A stretch of DNA of 64,000 bases from CAYUNE01 sp964446115 (GCA_964446115.1 CAYUNE010000011.1:1-64000), one strand, 5' to 3'; shown: positions 1 to 9,287, counted from the first letter of the stretch. Made by a program: numbers and translations. Notes: generated by a model from the sequence alone, not told the origin.

Positions 1-673
1 AAATTGGATTGGCCCACCAGGCTCTAAAATTGAAACAGCTTCATTTGTGCCACCATCACCGGAAAATTTACTTAACTATTTGTCAAATTGGGAAAAGTAT
101 TGCCACTATGACGAAAAGGACAGACTTGTTCAGCTAGCCGTCATTCACGCACAATTTGAGATTCTCCATCCGTTCCTGGATGGTAATGGCAGAGTTGGGC
201 GAATCATCATTCCGTTGTTCTTGAAAGAAAAAAATTTACTTACATTCCCATCGTTATATGTCAGTGAGTTTTTTGAGAAAAACAGAGAAAAATATTACCA
301 GCACTTACGGAATATAACAGAAAATGGTGATTGGAATAATTGGATAAAATATTTTCTTTTAGCAGTAACTTCACAGGCAGAAATCAATTCAAAACGAGCA
401 AAACAGGTAGCGAATTTATACGAAGAATTAAAATACACTATTCAGCTGGTTACAAAAACAAAAGCTTCAATCCAGATTTAAGATTTTTTATTTTCAAAAA
501 TAATGTTTCAAACACCAGATTTCACGATTGCATCAGGTTTATCCAAGCCACATGCCGCAAGAGTTCTCAAAAACCTCACGGAGCAAGATATCGTAAAAAT
601 AATATCACCTGCTAAAGGAAGAATACCTGCTGTTTATGGTTTTTGCGGTCTTATGGAAATAATAGAAAGCTAA
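1..673 (+). pseudogene. Fic family protein, 5'-truncated by the window and broken by an in-frame TAA
   Basis: The frame is open from the window edge and carries the Fic signature HPFLDGNGRVGR (HPFxxGNGRxxR) at about 164-199. Active Fic proteins use this loop to transfer AMP or another phosphate-containing group onto target proteins. A TAA stands at 479-481, just after the Fic core helices. The same frame then continues to a TAA at 671-673 and reads as the small winged-helix tail common at the C-terminus of this Fic subfamily (SIQI, stop, DFLFS, then TPDFTIASGLSKPHAARVLKNL). One nonsense change therefore separates catalytic core from DNA-binding-like tail. The core could still be made as a shortened protein. 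Base composition is much AT-richer than the genes after 1.5 kb, suggesting transfer. The true start is outside the window; the first in-frame GTG inside it is at 47. Confidence 0.8.
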
Positions 674-1379
674 TCGGGTAACCCGGGAGTTTCTGACTTG
701 GTTTTGATCATCTTTCGATAAATGACCTTTTCTTTTTATAAACCTATTGTCGAGGGTAAATAGCTTCATCCTGACAATCGATGGGGCTGCCAATCCCGGC
801 ATTTTTTTGCTCTTAATTTTGCAGTCCAATGGAAAAGGAGCGTTTTTTTGCTTTTCATCATGGCCAATATGAATTGTCCGATTTTATTTCCGAAATTTGC
901 ACTTTGTGACAGCACCAGGGCAGCTCTTCTTTTTGTTTGAGCTGAATCAGTGAACGGTATCCTGATATTTTTTTGTAAGTTTGCTTATGACTATCTGTAT
1001 GATGTGCTCCATTTATAAAATACCGTAATACGGTAATGCCAATGCGCAAGGTAATGACTGTCACTTTATAGGACCAACCTTGCAAATCAGCCGACGCAAA
1101 AAGGAGCACAGGTGATTTGCCCGACGCTTCTGGTGGGTTGCCCCGGTTGGCAGATTGTAACCAATTGTTTATAGAAGGGGCTGTTGGATTGGACAGCAAA
1201 ATTATTATTTCTGGGACAGAAAATTGAAAGATATAAAAAAATATGTTATATTGAAATATTATCGCCAAGAGATTTTATTAGAAAATACAATCAGAATTTA
1301 AAGCAATAAATGTGTACCCGGTCCCAGGGTCTGTAACCTCGCGGTATATCCTACTTCCAAACTGTAATTGTTAACAGAA
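674..1379. other. AT-rich intergenic stretch with no supportable gene
   Basis: No reading frame here has a recognisable protein family, a good ribosome binding site and length together. A minus-strand frame at 858-1268 is open but resembles nothing I know. The stretch has the same low GC as the Fic remnant, so it is probably part of the same acquired or decaying segment. It contains a near-perfect 15-bp palindrome at 1021-1035 (TACCGTA on both arms around one central A). Confidence 0.5.
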
Positions 1380-1472
1380 GCTGCAGATTGCTTAAATCTC
1401 TCCAGGTCGCTATATTTCCGTTATGCGGTCGGGAGAGATTTAAGTGAGGATGCGGTGGCTGCGATCAATTAC
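1380..1472. repeat. Hairpin-forming dispersed repeat, copy A
   Basis: This stretch contains a long inverted repeat: CTTAAATCTCTCC at 1391-1403 pairs with GGGAGAGATTTAAG at 1431-1444. It is closely related over its whole length to 4885-4978. Both copies start with GCTGCAGAT, carry the same stem, then GATGCGGTG, and end in GATC-NN-TTAC a few tens of bases before a start codon. It may be a REP/MITE-like element or a structured 5' leader shared by two genes. Confidence 0.7.
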
Positions 1473-1492
1473 CCTGATATGAAAGTTATGCA

Positions 1493-4400
1493 ATGAAAAG
1501 CCGTTATCTGTTTTTTCTGCTTTTGTCGTTTTTGTTTTCGCCTTCCCTGATCCATGGCGCGGTTCTTCGTGTTCCCGCCGGCCATGTCACCATTGCTCAG
1601 GCCCTCAAGGCGGCGGTTTCCGGTGATACCGTCCGGGTTGCCGGGGGAACCTATTTTGAACATATCACCTTGAAAAGGGGTGTGAAGCTGGAGGGAGGCT
1701 GGAGTAGCGACTATTCCAAACGCGATATTGTCGCCTTTGAAACCGTTATTGACGGTATCAAAAAAAAGGGACCGGTGGTCATCGGTGCCGACAAGGCGGT
1801 GATCGAGGGTTTTACCATTGTCCATGGTACCCTGCTGAAAAAGGATGGCGTCGACCTGGGGTCCGGGATCTACTGCCTGAAAACCTCGCCTGTTATCAGT
1901 CGCAACATTATCAGGGACAACGAGCCCGCCGGGGTCTACTGCAACGCCAGTGCAGCGACGATAAGTGAAAATCGTATCGAGAAAAACCAACAGGCAGGGA
2001 TCTATCTACTCGATGGCTCCCGGGTGAAGATCAGTTTCAACGAGATCAGGAACAACGGCTACTCCGGTATCGGTTCCGCCGAAGAACAAAGCGATACGTC
2101 CGCGAAAAACAATCTGAAAAATTCAGAGTTTGAAATTGTCAACAACCGTATCCACGGCAACAAGCGCTCCGGCATCAACGCGGAGAAGGCAACCGGTCTG
2201 ATACGCAACAACCTGATATACAATAACACCTGGTCGGGAATCCGTTGTATTCCCATGCCGGTGTCGGTCATCAACAACACGGTGACGGGCAACGGCAGAT
2301 CGGGGATCCTGGTGGAGGATCCCCAGGCGGTTGCGACAATCAGAAACAATATCTTCGTCCATAACGGCTTTGCCGGTATCCAGGGCGGTGCCAAGGGATA
2401 TGATCACAACCTGCTCTTTGCCAACAGCGACACCGGTGACTGTAACCCCGGCTACCTCTGGTGTGTCAAGGCGCAGTTTGGCGGTTACGGTGATGAAAAG
2501 AGTTATAAAAAACAACGAAATATCATCGCAGATCCCCTGTTTGTCGATGCCGAAAACGGTGATTTTCACCTGCGCGGTAGCTCACCCGCCATTGATGGTG
2601 GAGTGAAAAAGACCGAGTTCGACGATGTTTCCTTTCCTCCCTCACTGGGCACCAGGATCAACGATATCGGCGCTTATGGCGGTCCCCACACCCGGCCCGA
2701 GAAGAGAAAGGGCAACCGGGCGCCCCGGGCGATGCCCGGGACGGACCGGAAGGTCTTCGTCGGCAAGAGGCTGATCCTTGACGGTTCGGCCAGCAGTGAT
2801 CCCGATGGCGATGCTCTGAGCTATCGGTGGCGCTTGAGCCGTAAACCGAAAGGATCCAGGGCGACATTGAAAAGGGCAGAGCGGGTAAAGACCGGTTTTA
2901 CCCCGGACAAGCCCGGTACCTACAAAGTGGAGCTTATCGTCACCGACAGTCTGGGAAAGGCCGGCAAGGCAGGGCAGGTGACCATTACCGCCCTTGATAA
3001 CCGGCCGCCCAGGGCCGTGATCGGCGAAGTTCTATCGCAGGTCTCGGTGGGGGATACCATTACCCTGTTCGGTAGTGGCTCCAAGGATCCGGAGGGTGCG
3101 GCCCTTACCTATTCCTGGTCCCTGGACCGCAAGCCCCGGGGCAGCCGGGCGGAGCTGTCTTCCGCAGATAAAGAGAAAACGGTCTTGGCCGTTGACCGGG
3201 AAGGCTCCTACGTGGTGCGCTTAGTGGTCGGCGACGGGACGAACCAAAGCGATCCGGCGGAGTTGATCATCAGTACCAAAACCACCAAAGCAACGGGTAA
3301 ACGGCTGGTCCCGGATGACTATCCAACCATCCAGTCCGCCATTGACGCGGCCGCTCCGGGCGATGATATCATCGTGCGCAAGGGCAGGTACACCGAGCTG
3401 TTGGTGATTGACAAAAGCGTCAACCTCATCGGTGAGGACTGGCCGATTATCGATGGCGGCAGCCGTAAGGGAGACAAGTCCACCATTGCCGTTTACTATC
3501 TCGGCGACCGGGCCGGCAAGATCGAGGGTTTCGTCATCACCGGCGGCGGAGTCGGCGACCTGGGGCATGGGATAAATATCTGGGATTCGGCCCCGGATAT
3601 CTTCAACAACCGCATCACCGGCAACAATCACGGCATGGGCATCCACGGTTCCCCCGCCCTCACCGGCAAGGCCAGGATCCATGGCAACCTGGTGTATGAC
3701 AATCTGGTGGGTATCGGCAACGGCAAGGACAGCAGCGCCCGTATCTACAACAACCGGGTGTACAACAACAAGGTGGTGGGCATCGGCTGCCGCGGCAAGG
3801 CCACCCCGCGTATCGAATTCAACGAGGTCTACGGCAACCGTCTCGGCATCGGCGCCCGGGAAACGGCCTCGCCGACCATCCGGGGAAACATCGTCCACGA
3901 CAATGTTGACGGCATTGTGATCAGCCCCCTTTCCACCATCAAAATGTTCGCCTTCAAGCGCATTCTCATCGATAACAATCTCATCGTCAGGAACCGGCAT
4001 CTCGGCATTGCCGTTTCATCCTTTAACCTGAGTCCGGTGACCGTCAGCAACAATACCATTGATCACAACAACGGCGCCGGCAGGAAGATCAGAGCGGGCG
4101 GGCTGGTTTTCGGATATCCCCAACCCGCCGTCTACGAGGCCCTGGTCGAGAAAAACATCGTCAGCAACAACGGCTTTGCCGGTATCCTCAACTATACGGG
4201 TCATAAAAATTTTCAGAGCAGCGGCGCCCGGTTGCGGTTGGCGGCCAATACGCTCTGGAACAACCAGCAGGATCATGTGGGCTGCCGGCCCGGGGCTGAT
4301 ACGCTCAACCGGGACCCGGGATTTGCCGGAAAGACGGGTCCTCGGCTGAAGGAGTACCTTGCAGCGGCCACAGGCGACGCCGGTCGGGGATACACCCACC

Positions 4401-4504
4401 AGCCCGAGGCTTTTGCCGAACTGCCCCCGGCATTGGACCAGGGGGACGCGGCGCCGCGGCAATCACCTCGTCCTGCTGATGGTAAGGAGAAGGCGGATGA
4501 ATAA
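1493..4504 (+). CDS. Exported right-handed parallel beta-helix protein with two PKD-like domains
   Basis: The 1003-residue product starts with a signal peptide (basic MKSR, hydrophobic run to about residue 20). A first parallel beta-helix covers about residues 25-390, with many N-N-x-I/V turns and a DUF1565-like opening (ADPLFVDAENGDFHLRGSSPAIDGG near its end). Two tandem PKD/Ig-like domains follow at about 405-595, each with a DGSASSDPDGD- or GSGSKDPEG-type core and an xYxWSLxRKPxGSRA strand. A second beta-helix runs from about 605 to 960. Such proteins usually bind or cleave polysaccharide, or act as surface adhesins, outside the cytoplasm. No catalytic residues can be assigned. The stop overlaps the start of the PilZ gene by 8 bases, so the two are probably co-translated. 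The start at 1493 has no strong ribosome binding site and lies just after hairpin repeat A. Confidence 0.85.
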   Translation: MKSRYLFFLLLSFLFSPSLIHGAVLRVPAGHVTIAQALKAAVSGDTVRVAGGTYFEHITLKRGVKLEGGWSSDYSKRDIVAFETVIDGIKKKGPVVIGADKAVIEGFTIVHGTLLKKDGVDLGSGIYCLKTSPVISRNIIRDNEPAGVYCNASAATISENRIEKNQQAGIYLLDGSRVKISFNEIRNNGYSGIGSAEEQSDTSAKNNLKNSEFEIVNNRIHGNKRSGINAEKATGLIRNNLIYNNTWSGIRCIPMPVSVINNTVTGNGRSGILVEDPQAVATIRNNIFVHNGFAGIQGGAKGYDHNLLFANSDTGDCNPGYLWCVKAQFGGYGDEKSYKKQRNIIADPLFVDAENGDFHLRGSSPAIDGGVKKTEFDDVSFPPSLGTRINDIGAYGGPHTRPEKRKGNRAPRAMPGTDRKVFVGKRLILDGSASSDPDGDALSYRWRLSRKPKGSRATLKRAERVKTGFTPDKPGTYKVELIVTDSLGKAGKAGQVTITALDNRPPRAVIGEVLSQVSVGDTITLFGSGSKDPEGAALTYSWSLDRKPRGSRAELSSADKEKTVLAVDREGSYVVRLVVGDGTNQSDPAELIISTKTTKATGKRLVPDDYPTIQSAIDAAAPGDDIIVRKGRYTELLVIDKSVNLIGEDWPIIDGGSRKGDKSTIAVYYLGDRAGKIEGFVITGGGVGDLGHGINIWDSAPDIFNNRITGNNHGMGIHGSPALTGKARIHGNLVYDNLVGIGNGKDSSARIYNNRVYNNKVVGIGCRGKATPRIEFNEVYGNRLGIGARETASPTIRGNIVHDNVDGIVISPLSTIKMFAFKRILIDNNLIVRNRHLGIAVSSFNLSPVTVSNNTIDHNNGAGRKIRAGGLVFGYPQPAVYEALVEKNIVSNNGFAGILNYTGHKNFQSSGARLRLAANTLWNNQQDHVGCRPGADTLNRDPGFAGKTGPRLKEYLAAATGDAGRGYTHQPEAFAELPPALDQGDAAPRQSPRPADGKEKADE

Positions 4505-4865
4505 TCCTCCCCCGGAACGTAGAAAGGCATTCAGGCCCCCCTTCCTGTCTCTTTCGCAACTGATCAGCTGCGAAATCAAGGTGAACTCGCGGCGATATCC
4601 GGGTATTTTGCGTGATATGAGCCTGTGCGGCCTCTTTGTGAAGCTGGATGATCCGGGCGATGTTCCCGAGATTTCAGCGTCCTGCGAGGTTATCATCACC
4701 CTGCAGGGTAAAGAGAGCCGCCTGAGGATCGACCGGCTCCATGGCCGGGTGGTCCGTGACGATGACCAGGGGGTAGCAGTTAGCTTTGATGCTCCCATGG
4801 AGTGGTTTGCCGTTGTATCCGGATTTCTGTTCAACACAATGATGGAATGCAATTCCGGCGGATAA
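4497..4865 (+). CDS. PilZ domain protein, likely cyclic-di-GMP binding
   Basis: The 122-residue product is a single PilZ domain. Both nucleotide-binding signatures are visible: an arginine-rich RRKAFR near the N-terminus (RxxxR type) and DMSLCG (D/NxSxxG) about 40 residues later. PilZ domains bind c-di-GMP and change the activity of a partner, often in motility, export or envelope processes. The ATG at 4497 lies inside the end of the beta-helix gene (8-base overlap), so the pair is translationally coupled. The inference is that PilZ adjusts export or function of the beta-helix protein, or simply shares its transcription. The frame is open further upstream, but that part lies within the previous gene and is not needed for the domain. 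Confidence 0.85.
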   Translation: MNNPPPERRKAFRPPFLSLSQLISCEIKVNSRRYPGILRDMSLCGLFVKLDDPGDVPEISASCEVIITLQGKESRLRIDRLHGRVVRDDDQGVAVSFDAPMEWFAVVSGFLFNTMMECNSGG

Positions 4866-4884
4866 GAAGGAATCGGTCGCCGGT

Positions 4885-4978
4885 GCTGCAGATTTGCTTA
4901 CATCTCTCCCGGCCGCTATAAGCCCATTGTGCGGCCGGGAGAAATGTAAATAAAGATGCGGTGCCCGTGATCGGTTAC
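4885..4978. repeat. Hairpin-forming dispersed repeat, copy B
   Basis: A 19-base arm at 4898-4916 (TTACATCTCTCCCGGCCGC) pairs with 4931-4949 with one mismatch around a 14-base loop. The element is similar along its length to 1380-1472, and the two copies bracket the beta-helix and PilZ genes. A fragment of the same left arm (AAATCTCTCCCGGCCGC) recurs at 33357-33373. There is no long T-run after the stem, so it is not a typical terminator. Confidence 0.75.
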
Positions 4979-5014
4979 GATGAGAAAGGTGGGTTTTTGC
5001 TGGAGGAGGTGAAT

Positions 5015-5788
5015 ATGGGATTTCGTACACTGATGATATTTTTTTCAATGGCCGGGCTGCTCTTTTCCGGGTTCGACGCCCATGCCCATTACGGCATGAT
5101 CATCCCGTCGGCCCAGATGATCACCCGTCCCCAGGACGGAACCGTCTCCCTGGATCTGCGTTTCTGGCACCCCATGACCGGTATCGGCATGTCGCTGGCC
5201 AAGCCGCTGAAGTTTCAGGTGAAGGAGCGGGGCAAGACCATTGACCTGCTTGGCTCCCTGACGCCGAAGATGATCGGCGAGAATCGGACCTGGCAGGCAC
5301 AATACACGGTGAAGCGTCCGGGCTTGCTGGTCTTCACCATGGAGCCCCAACCCTATTGGGAAGCCGCCGAAGACAAGTACATCATCCACTACACCAAGGT
5401 GGTGGTCACCGCCTTCGGTAATGACCAGGGCTGGGACGAGCCGGTGGGTCTGAAAACCGAGATCGTCCCCCTGACCAAGCCCTATGGCCTCTACAGCGGC
5501 AACGTCTTCCAGGGAAGGGTGCTGCTGGACGGTAACCCTGTGGCCAACGCCGAAGTAGAGGTTGAATTCTACAATGAAAATGGTACATATAAGGCTCCCA
5601 ACGACTACATGATCACCCAGACAATCAAGGCCGACGACAACGGCGTTTTCACCTATGGGGCCCCCTGGGCCGGCTGGTGGGGTTTTGCCGCCCTCAACCC
5701 CGGTGATGAGACCATCAAGCGGGGGAATCAGGAAAAAGAGGTGGAGCTGGGGGCTGTGCTGTGGGTCGAGTTTCTGGACATGAAGTAA
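5015..5788 (+). CDS. DUF4198 family exported protein, probable metal-uptake accessory
   Basis: The 257-residue product has a signal peptide (MGFRTLMIFFSMAGLLFSGFD, cleavage after AHA) and then HYGMIIPSAQMI, the histidine-containing start typical of DUF4198 proteins, which occur with cobalt, nickel and other metal importers. The C-terminal half (about 165-250) looks like a small Ig-like or transthyretin-like fold (GRVLLDGNPVANAEVEVEFYN). ATG 5015 is chosen because GGAGGAGGT at 5002-5010 is an excellent ribosome binding site and the signal peptide begins there. A longer frame from 4961 adds nothing recognisable. It is the first gene of a run leading into the ZnuABC-type importer, so a periplasmic role in metal binding or delivery is inferred from context. 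Confidence 0.75.
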   Translation: MGFRTLMIFFSMAGLLFSGFDAHAHYGMIIPSAQMITRPQDGTVSLDLRFWHPMTGIGMSLAKPLKFQVKERGKTIDLLGSLTPKMIGENRTWQAQYTVKRPGLLVFTMEPQPYWEAAEDKYIIHYTKVVVTAFGNDQGWDEPVGLKTEIVPLTKPYGLYSGNVFQGRVLLDGNPVANAEVEVEFYNENGTYKAPNDYMITQTIKADDNGVFTYGAPWAGWWGFAALNPGDETIKRGNQEKEVELGAVLWVEFLDMK

Positions 5789-5917
5789 ACCCCGCCGACC
5801 TTGCCGTTTTCCTCTGCGGCGACCGGCGGCAATTCCTGCAACATCAAACCTGTCGTAGAATGGCTGAGTCCGCGTTTTATCAATCCGCTAAATCGTCCTT
5901 GCCCTTGGAGCGGAACA

Positions 5918-6577
5918 ATGGGTGAGTCCGCGGCACCGGGAAGGTATCGGGAGAAGGTGGTTGCCCCGCGCGCCGCCGGACGCGAGACGCTTTATCTGCT
6001 GCTGGCGGTGACGTTGATTCTGGCGGCCATGGCCCTGCGCTTTACCCTCCTGCACCGGAGCGCCGGCGCCCGGGGTCCCGAAAGTTATCAACTCGCCGAC
6101 GTCAGGCTGAAAAATCAGGCACCGGCGCTTTACCGGGCCCTGCTCGGCAGCGCCATGGATATTCTCTATCTGCGATCGGCTGACGGCAGCTGGCCGGATA
6201 TCGACCAGCTCCGACAAGAGGGGTTGCCGCCCTTTGCCGCCGAGCTCCTGCCCACCGGCCTGAGGGGGTTTGTCTGGGAGATGCATCGGCGATCGGGCTG
6301 GGTCGACTACTTCGGTGTCGACGCCTCCGTGGGCTCCACCCGCAAAAACGCTGATCCCCTGAAGAACAGTTTTCTGCTGCGGATCATTGATCTGCAAAGT
6401 GATGATCCCCCCTTTCCCCACTGCCGGAAAACCACTCCGGAGCGGTATGATATTCAGGTGTGGTTCAATTCCCGGAAAACCGATTATCCCGCTTCCGACC
6501 CCATCAAACGCGGCTGGAAGTGGATTTACGGCGCCGGCGCCCGCGACTGTGAGCGCATCGTTGAAGGTCCCGGATGA
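5918..6577 (+). CDS. Single-pass membrane protein next to a metal ABC importer (DUF6162-like)
   Basis: The 219-residue product has a basic N-terminus, one transmembrane helix at about residues 27-46 (LYLLLAVTLILAAMALRF) and a ~170-residue periplasmic part. Size, topology and position match the uncharacterised DUF6162-type proteins found beside zinc-importer genes. That name is tentative. No catalytic motif is visible; two cysteines (FPHCRK and ARDCER) lie in the periplasmic domain and might form a disulfide. ATG 5918 is preferred over the earlier frame start at 5801, because the preceding segment reads like non-coding sequence. It sits between the DUF4198 gene and znuA on the same strand, so co-transcription is likely. 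Confidence 0.6.
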   Translation: MGESAAPGRYREKVVAPRAAGRETLYLLLAVTLILAAMALRFTLLHRSAGARGPESYQLADVRLKNQAPALYRALLGSAMDILYLRSADGSWPDIDQLRQEGLPPFAAELLPTGLRGFVWEMHRRSGWVDYFGVDASVGSTRKNADPLKNSFLLRIIDLQSDDPPFPHCRKTTPERYDIQVWFNSRKTDYPASDPIKRGWKWIYGAGARDCERIVEGPG

Positions 6578-6659
6578 TCTTGTGACCGGCAGCCGTGAAG
6601 CCGCGGCCGCCGCCGGGCGCTGTTCAGGCATCCACTCAGGTTATAGGTAATGCAAGACA

Positions 6660-7601
6660 ATGAAGTTTTTTCCAGTCATCCTCTGTCTCTGTCTGCTGCT
6701 CATCCCCTTTTCGCCCTGTTCAGTTTTTGCCGACAAGGCAAACGAGAAATGCGGCCTCACCATCGGTGTTTCCCTGCATCCTTATTATTCCTGGGTTTCG
6801 CATATCGTCGGCGACACGGCGCGGGTGGTTCCCCTGATTCCCTCTGAGGCCGATCCCCACTCCTACCAGCCGCTGCCGCGGGATATCGAGCGTCTCAAAA
6901 AGCTTGATCTGGTGGTGATCAACGGCCTGGGCCATGACGAGTTTGTCTCCTCCATGCTCAAGGCCGCGGACAACCCCCGGCTCAGAGTCATCGATACCAA
7001 CAAGGGTCTGCCGCTCATCAGCGTCTTTACAAAGAAATACGCCTTTGAAGGCGGCGGACGGCAGCAGTCGTTCAACTCCCATACCTACATCAGCATCAAC
7101 GGTGCGGCGCGGCAGATCCGTATGATCAGCCGCGAGCTGGAAAAACGATGCCCCGCCCAGGCCGCGCTGTTTAAGAAAAACACCCGTGCCTATACCTCTT
7201 CCCTGCAGAAAATGCTGGCCCGGGCCCTGGAGGAGCTGGCTAAGGTGGACATGGGTAAACTGCGCATCGCCACGGTTCATGACGGCTATGCCTATCTCTT
7301 CCAGGAACTGGGGATCAAGGTCTCGGCGGTGGTGCAGCCGCGGCACGGCATCAAACCCAGCCCCAGACAGCTGGAGGATACCATCAGGCGGATCAAAAAG
7401 GCCGGTGTCGGCGTTCTCTTTGCCGAGCTGGATTATGAAAAGAAATATGTGGATATTATTTTTCAGGAAACCGGTTGCCGGATCTATAAGCTGTCGCATG
7501 TCTCCAGGGGAAAGTATGAACGGGACTATTTTGAACGGGCCATGCGCCGCAACCTGGAGACCATAGTCCGGGCCCTGACCGAGGTGGGACATGGCGGTTG
7601 A
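6660..7601 (+). CDS. znuA: Zinc/manganese-type ABC transporter substrate-binding protein
   Basis: The 313-residue product is a cluster A-1 (ZnuA/TroA-like) metal-binding protein with a signal peptide ending near VFADKA. Family features are the SLHPYYSWV start of the first lobe, the metal-site segment EADPHSYQP, a second histidine in FNSHTYIS, a third in QPRHGIKPS, and the long backbone helix between the lobes. The long histidine-rich loop of many zinc-specific ZnuA proteins is absent, so Zn versus Mn or Fe cannot be decided. It would capture metal in the periplasm and deliver it to the permease encoded at 8379. Its stop overlaps the start of the ATPase gene by 11 bases. Confidence 0.85.
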   Translation: MKFFPVILCLCLLLIPFSPCSVFADKANEKCGLTIGVSLHPYYSWVSHIVGDTARVVPLIPSEADPHSYQPLPRDIERLKKLDLVVINGLGHDEFVSSMLKAADNPRLRVIDTNKGLPLISVFTKKYAFEGGGRQQSFNSHTYISINGAARQIRMISRELEKRCPAQAALFKKNTRAYTSSLQKMLARALEELAKVDMGKLRIATVHDGYAYLFQELGIKVSAVVQPRHGIKPSPRQLEDTIRRIKKAGVGVLFAELDYEKKYVDIIFQETGCRIYKLSHVSRGKYERDYFERAMRRNLETIVRALTEVGHGG

Positions 7602-8328
7602 CGTTGAAAAGGCGGATACGGGGCTGGGAAGCCCCGGTGACGAACCGCTCCTCAAGATCCGCGATTTATCCGTCACCCTGAAGGGAAACCGCATCCTCCG
7701 GGGGGTCGATCTGCAGGTGCGGAAAGGAAATATCCATGCCCTGATCGGTCCCAACGGCGCCGGCAAGACAACTCTCATCCGCAGCATCACCGGAGCGATT
7801 CCCCACCGGGGTCTGATCCGCTTTTTCTTCAGGGGAAACGGCAGGATCGGCTATGTGCCCCAGCTCCTGGAATTTGACCGCTCCATGCCCATCACCGTCT
7901 TTGACTTTTTCTATATCATGCTCAAAAGAACGCCGATTTTTCTCGGGGGCAAACGTAGAATGCGGGAGAAGATCAACCGCATTCTCGCCGCCACCGGCTG
8001 TGAGCATCTGATGGAGCGACGGATCGGGGACCTTTCCGGCGGCGAGCTGCGCCGGGTGTTGCTGGCCCAGGCCCTGGAACCGAAACCGGAACTGCTGCTC
8101 CTTGATGAACCTGCCAGCAACATCGACGAGGTGGGAGCCAGGCGGTTTGAAAAAATGCTGGTGGAGCTGAAAAAGCGGCAGGGCCTGACCATCCTCATGG
8201 TCAGCCACAATATGCAGAGCGTGCTTTATGTCGCCGATCGGGTAACTGCCATCAACGGAAGGGTCATCTATGAGGGAGACGCACAGGAGCTGACTCTTTC
8301 CGATCTCCTGAAAACCATTGCCACGTAA
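7591..8328 (+). CDS. znuC: Metal ABC transporter ATP-binding protein
   Basis: The 245-residue ATPase has Walker A GPNGAGKTT at about residues 52-60, signature LSGGELRRV, Walker B LLLLDEPASNID and an H-loop histidine in VSHNM. It energises uptake through the permease encoded 51 bp downstream. The sequence fits the zinc/manganese importer ATPase family. It starts inside the 3' end of the binding-protein gene, implying coupled translation. Confidence 0.87.
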   Translation: MAVDVEKADTGLGSPGDEPLLKIRDLSVTLKGNRILRGVDLQVRKGNIHALIGPNGAGKTTLIRSITGAIPHRGLIRFFFRGNGRIGYVPQLLEFDRSMPITVFDFFYIMLKRTPIFLGGKRRMREKINRILAATGCEHLMERRIGDLSGGELRRVLLAQALEPKPELLLLDEPASNIDEVGARRFEKMLVELKKRQGLTILMVSHNMQSVLYVADRVTAINGRVIYEGDAQELTLSDLLKTIAT

Positions 8329-8378
8329 GCGGAGAGATCGGTGTCGATTCTTCGGTTGCAATTCCGCTGGTAAACGGT

Positions 8379-9266
8379 ATGGAATACATCTACGGTCTGA
8401 TCCGCAACCTGGCCGAAACAGGCTGGTTGCCGTCAATCTTCGAACATACCTTCATGATCCGGGGTTTGCTGGCCTCGCTGATCATCGGTCCGCTTTTGGG
8501 CGGCATCGGTACGGTGGTGGTGACCAGGAAACTCTCCTTTTTCACCCAGACCATCGGCAACGGCGCCATGTCCGGCGTAGCCATCGGGTTGCTCATGGGA
8601 GAACCGGTGGATGCGACCTATGGCGGCCTTTACGGCTTCTGTCTCCTGGTTGCCCTGGTTATGACCTATGTGAAAAATCGCTCCCGGCTGGCCAACGATA
8701 CGGTTATCGGCGTGGTCCTGGCCCAGATTTTCGGGCTCGGCATCATCCTGATGATTTTCGTCACCAGCCAGTTCAATATCCACCAGGTGGAGGGGATTCT
8801 CTTCGGCAGCCTCATCACCCTCACCGATCTGGATCTGATCACCCTGGGAGTGGCCTCCTTGCTGGTCTGGATACTCTTTTCATGGAACTTCAATAAGGTG
8901 ATGCTGGGTGGCTTCAATGCAATTCTGGCAAGATCCCGCGGGCTGTCGCCGGTTCTGCTGGAATATGTCTTTGTCTGTCTGCTGACCTTGGTGGTGGTGG
9001 CCAGTCTCAAACTCATCGGCGCCCTGCTGGTGCTGGTGCTGGTGGTGGTGCCGGCCGCGGCGGCCCAGACAGTGGTCGGCAATCTGCGTGGTTTTGTCTG
9101 GCTCAGCATGGTGTTTTCCACCTTCAGTACCACGGTCGGCCTGCTGCTTTCCGGGCTGCTTCCCGTTCCCAGCGGTGCGGTGATCGCCCTGGTTTCTGCC
9201 TTGGTGTTCTATCTGGCGCTGCTGCTGCGGCCGCTGCTGAACCGGGTGCGTTTCCGGCAGCCGTGA
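8379..9266 (+). CDS. znuB: Metal ABC transporter permease (ZnuB/TroC family)
   Basis: The 295-residue protein is very hydrophobic, with about eight transmembrane segments, and matches the ABC-3 permease family. Typical stretches are MIRGLLASLIIGPLLGGIGT near the N-terminus, the helix around GNGAMSGVAIG that contacts the ATPase, and the LVLVLVVVPAAAAQ segment. It forms the membrane channel of the importer with the products at 6660 and 7591. The 51-bp gap to the ATPase gene holds no visible terminator. Confidence 0.87.
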   Translation: MEYIYGLIRNLAETGWLPSIFEHTFMIRGLLASLIIGPLLGGIGTVVVTRKLSFFTQTIGNGAMSGVAIGLLMGEPVDATYGGLYGFCLLVALVMTYVKNRSRLANDTVIGVVLAQIFGLGIILMIFVTSQFNIHQVEGILFGSLITLTDLDLITLGVASLLVWILFSWNFNKVMLGGFNAILARSRGLSPVLLEYVFVCLLTLVVVASLKLIGALLVLVLVVVPAAAAQTVVGNLRGFVWLSMVFSTFSTTVGLLLSGLLPVPSGAVIALVSALVFYLALLLRPLLNRVRFRQP

Positions 9267-9287
9267 CCGAAGAAAGGCGAGCGCGTG

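Noticed and set aside
858..1268. 136-codon minus-strand frame in the AT-rich region
   Set aside because: No family resemblance, no good ribosome binding site; kept only as part of an unexplained stretch.
4885..4978. Rho-independent terminator after the PilZ gene
   Set aside because: The stem is strong, but no T-run follows and the same element occurs before another gene, so a dispersed repeat or leader is more likely.
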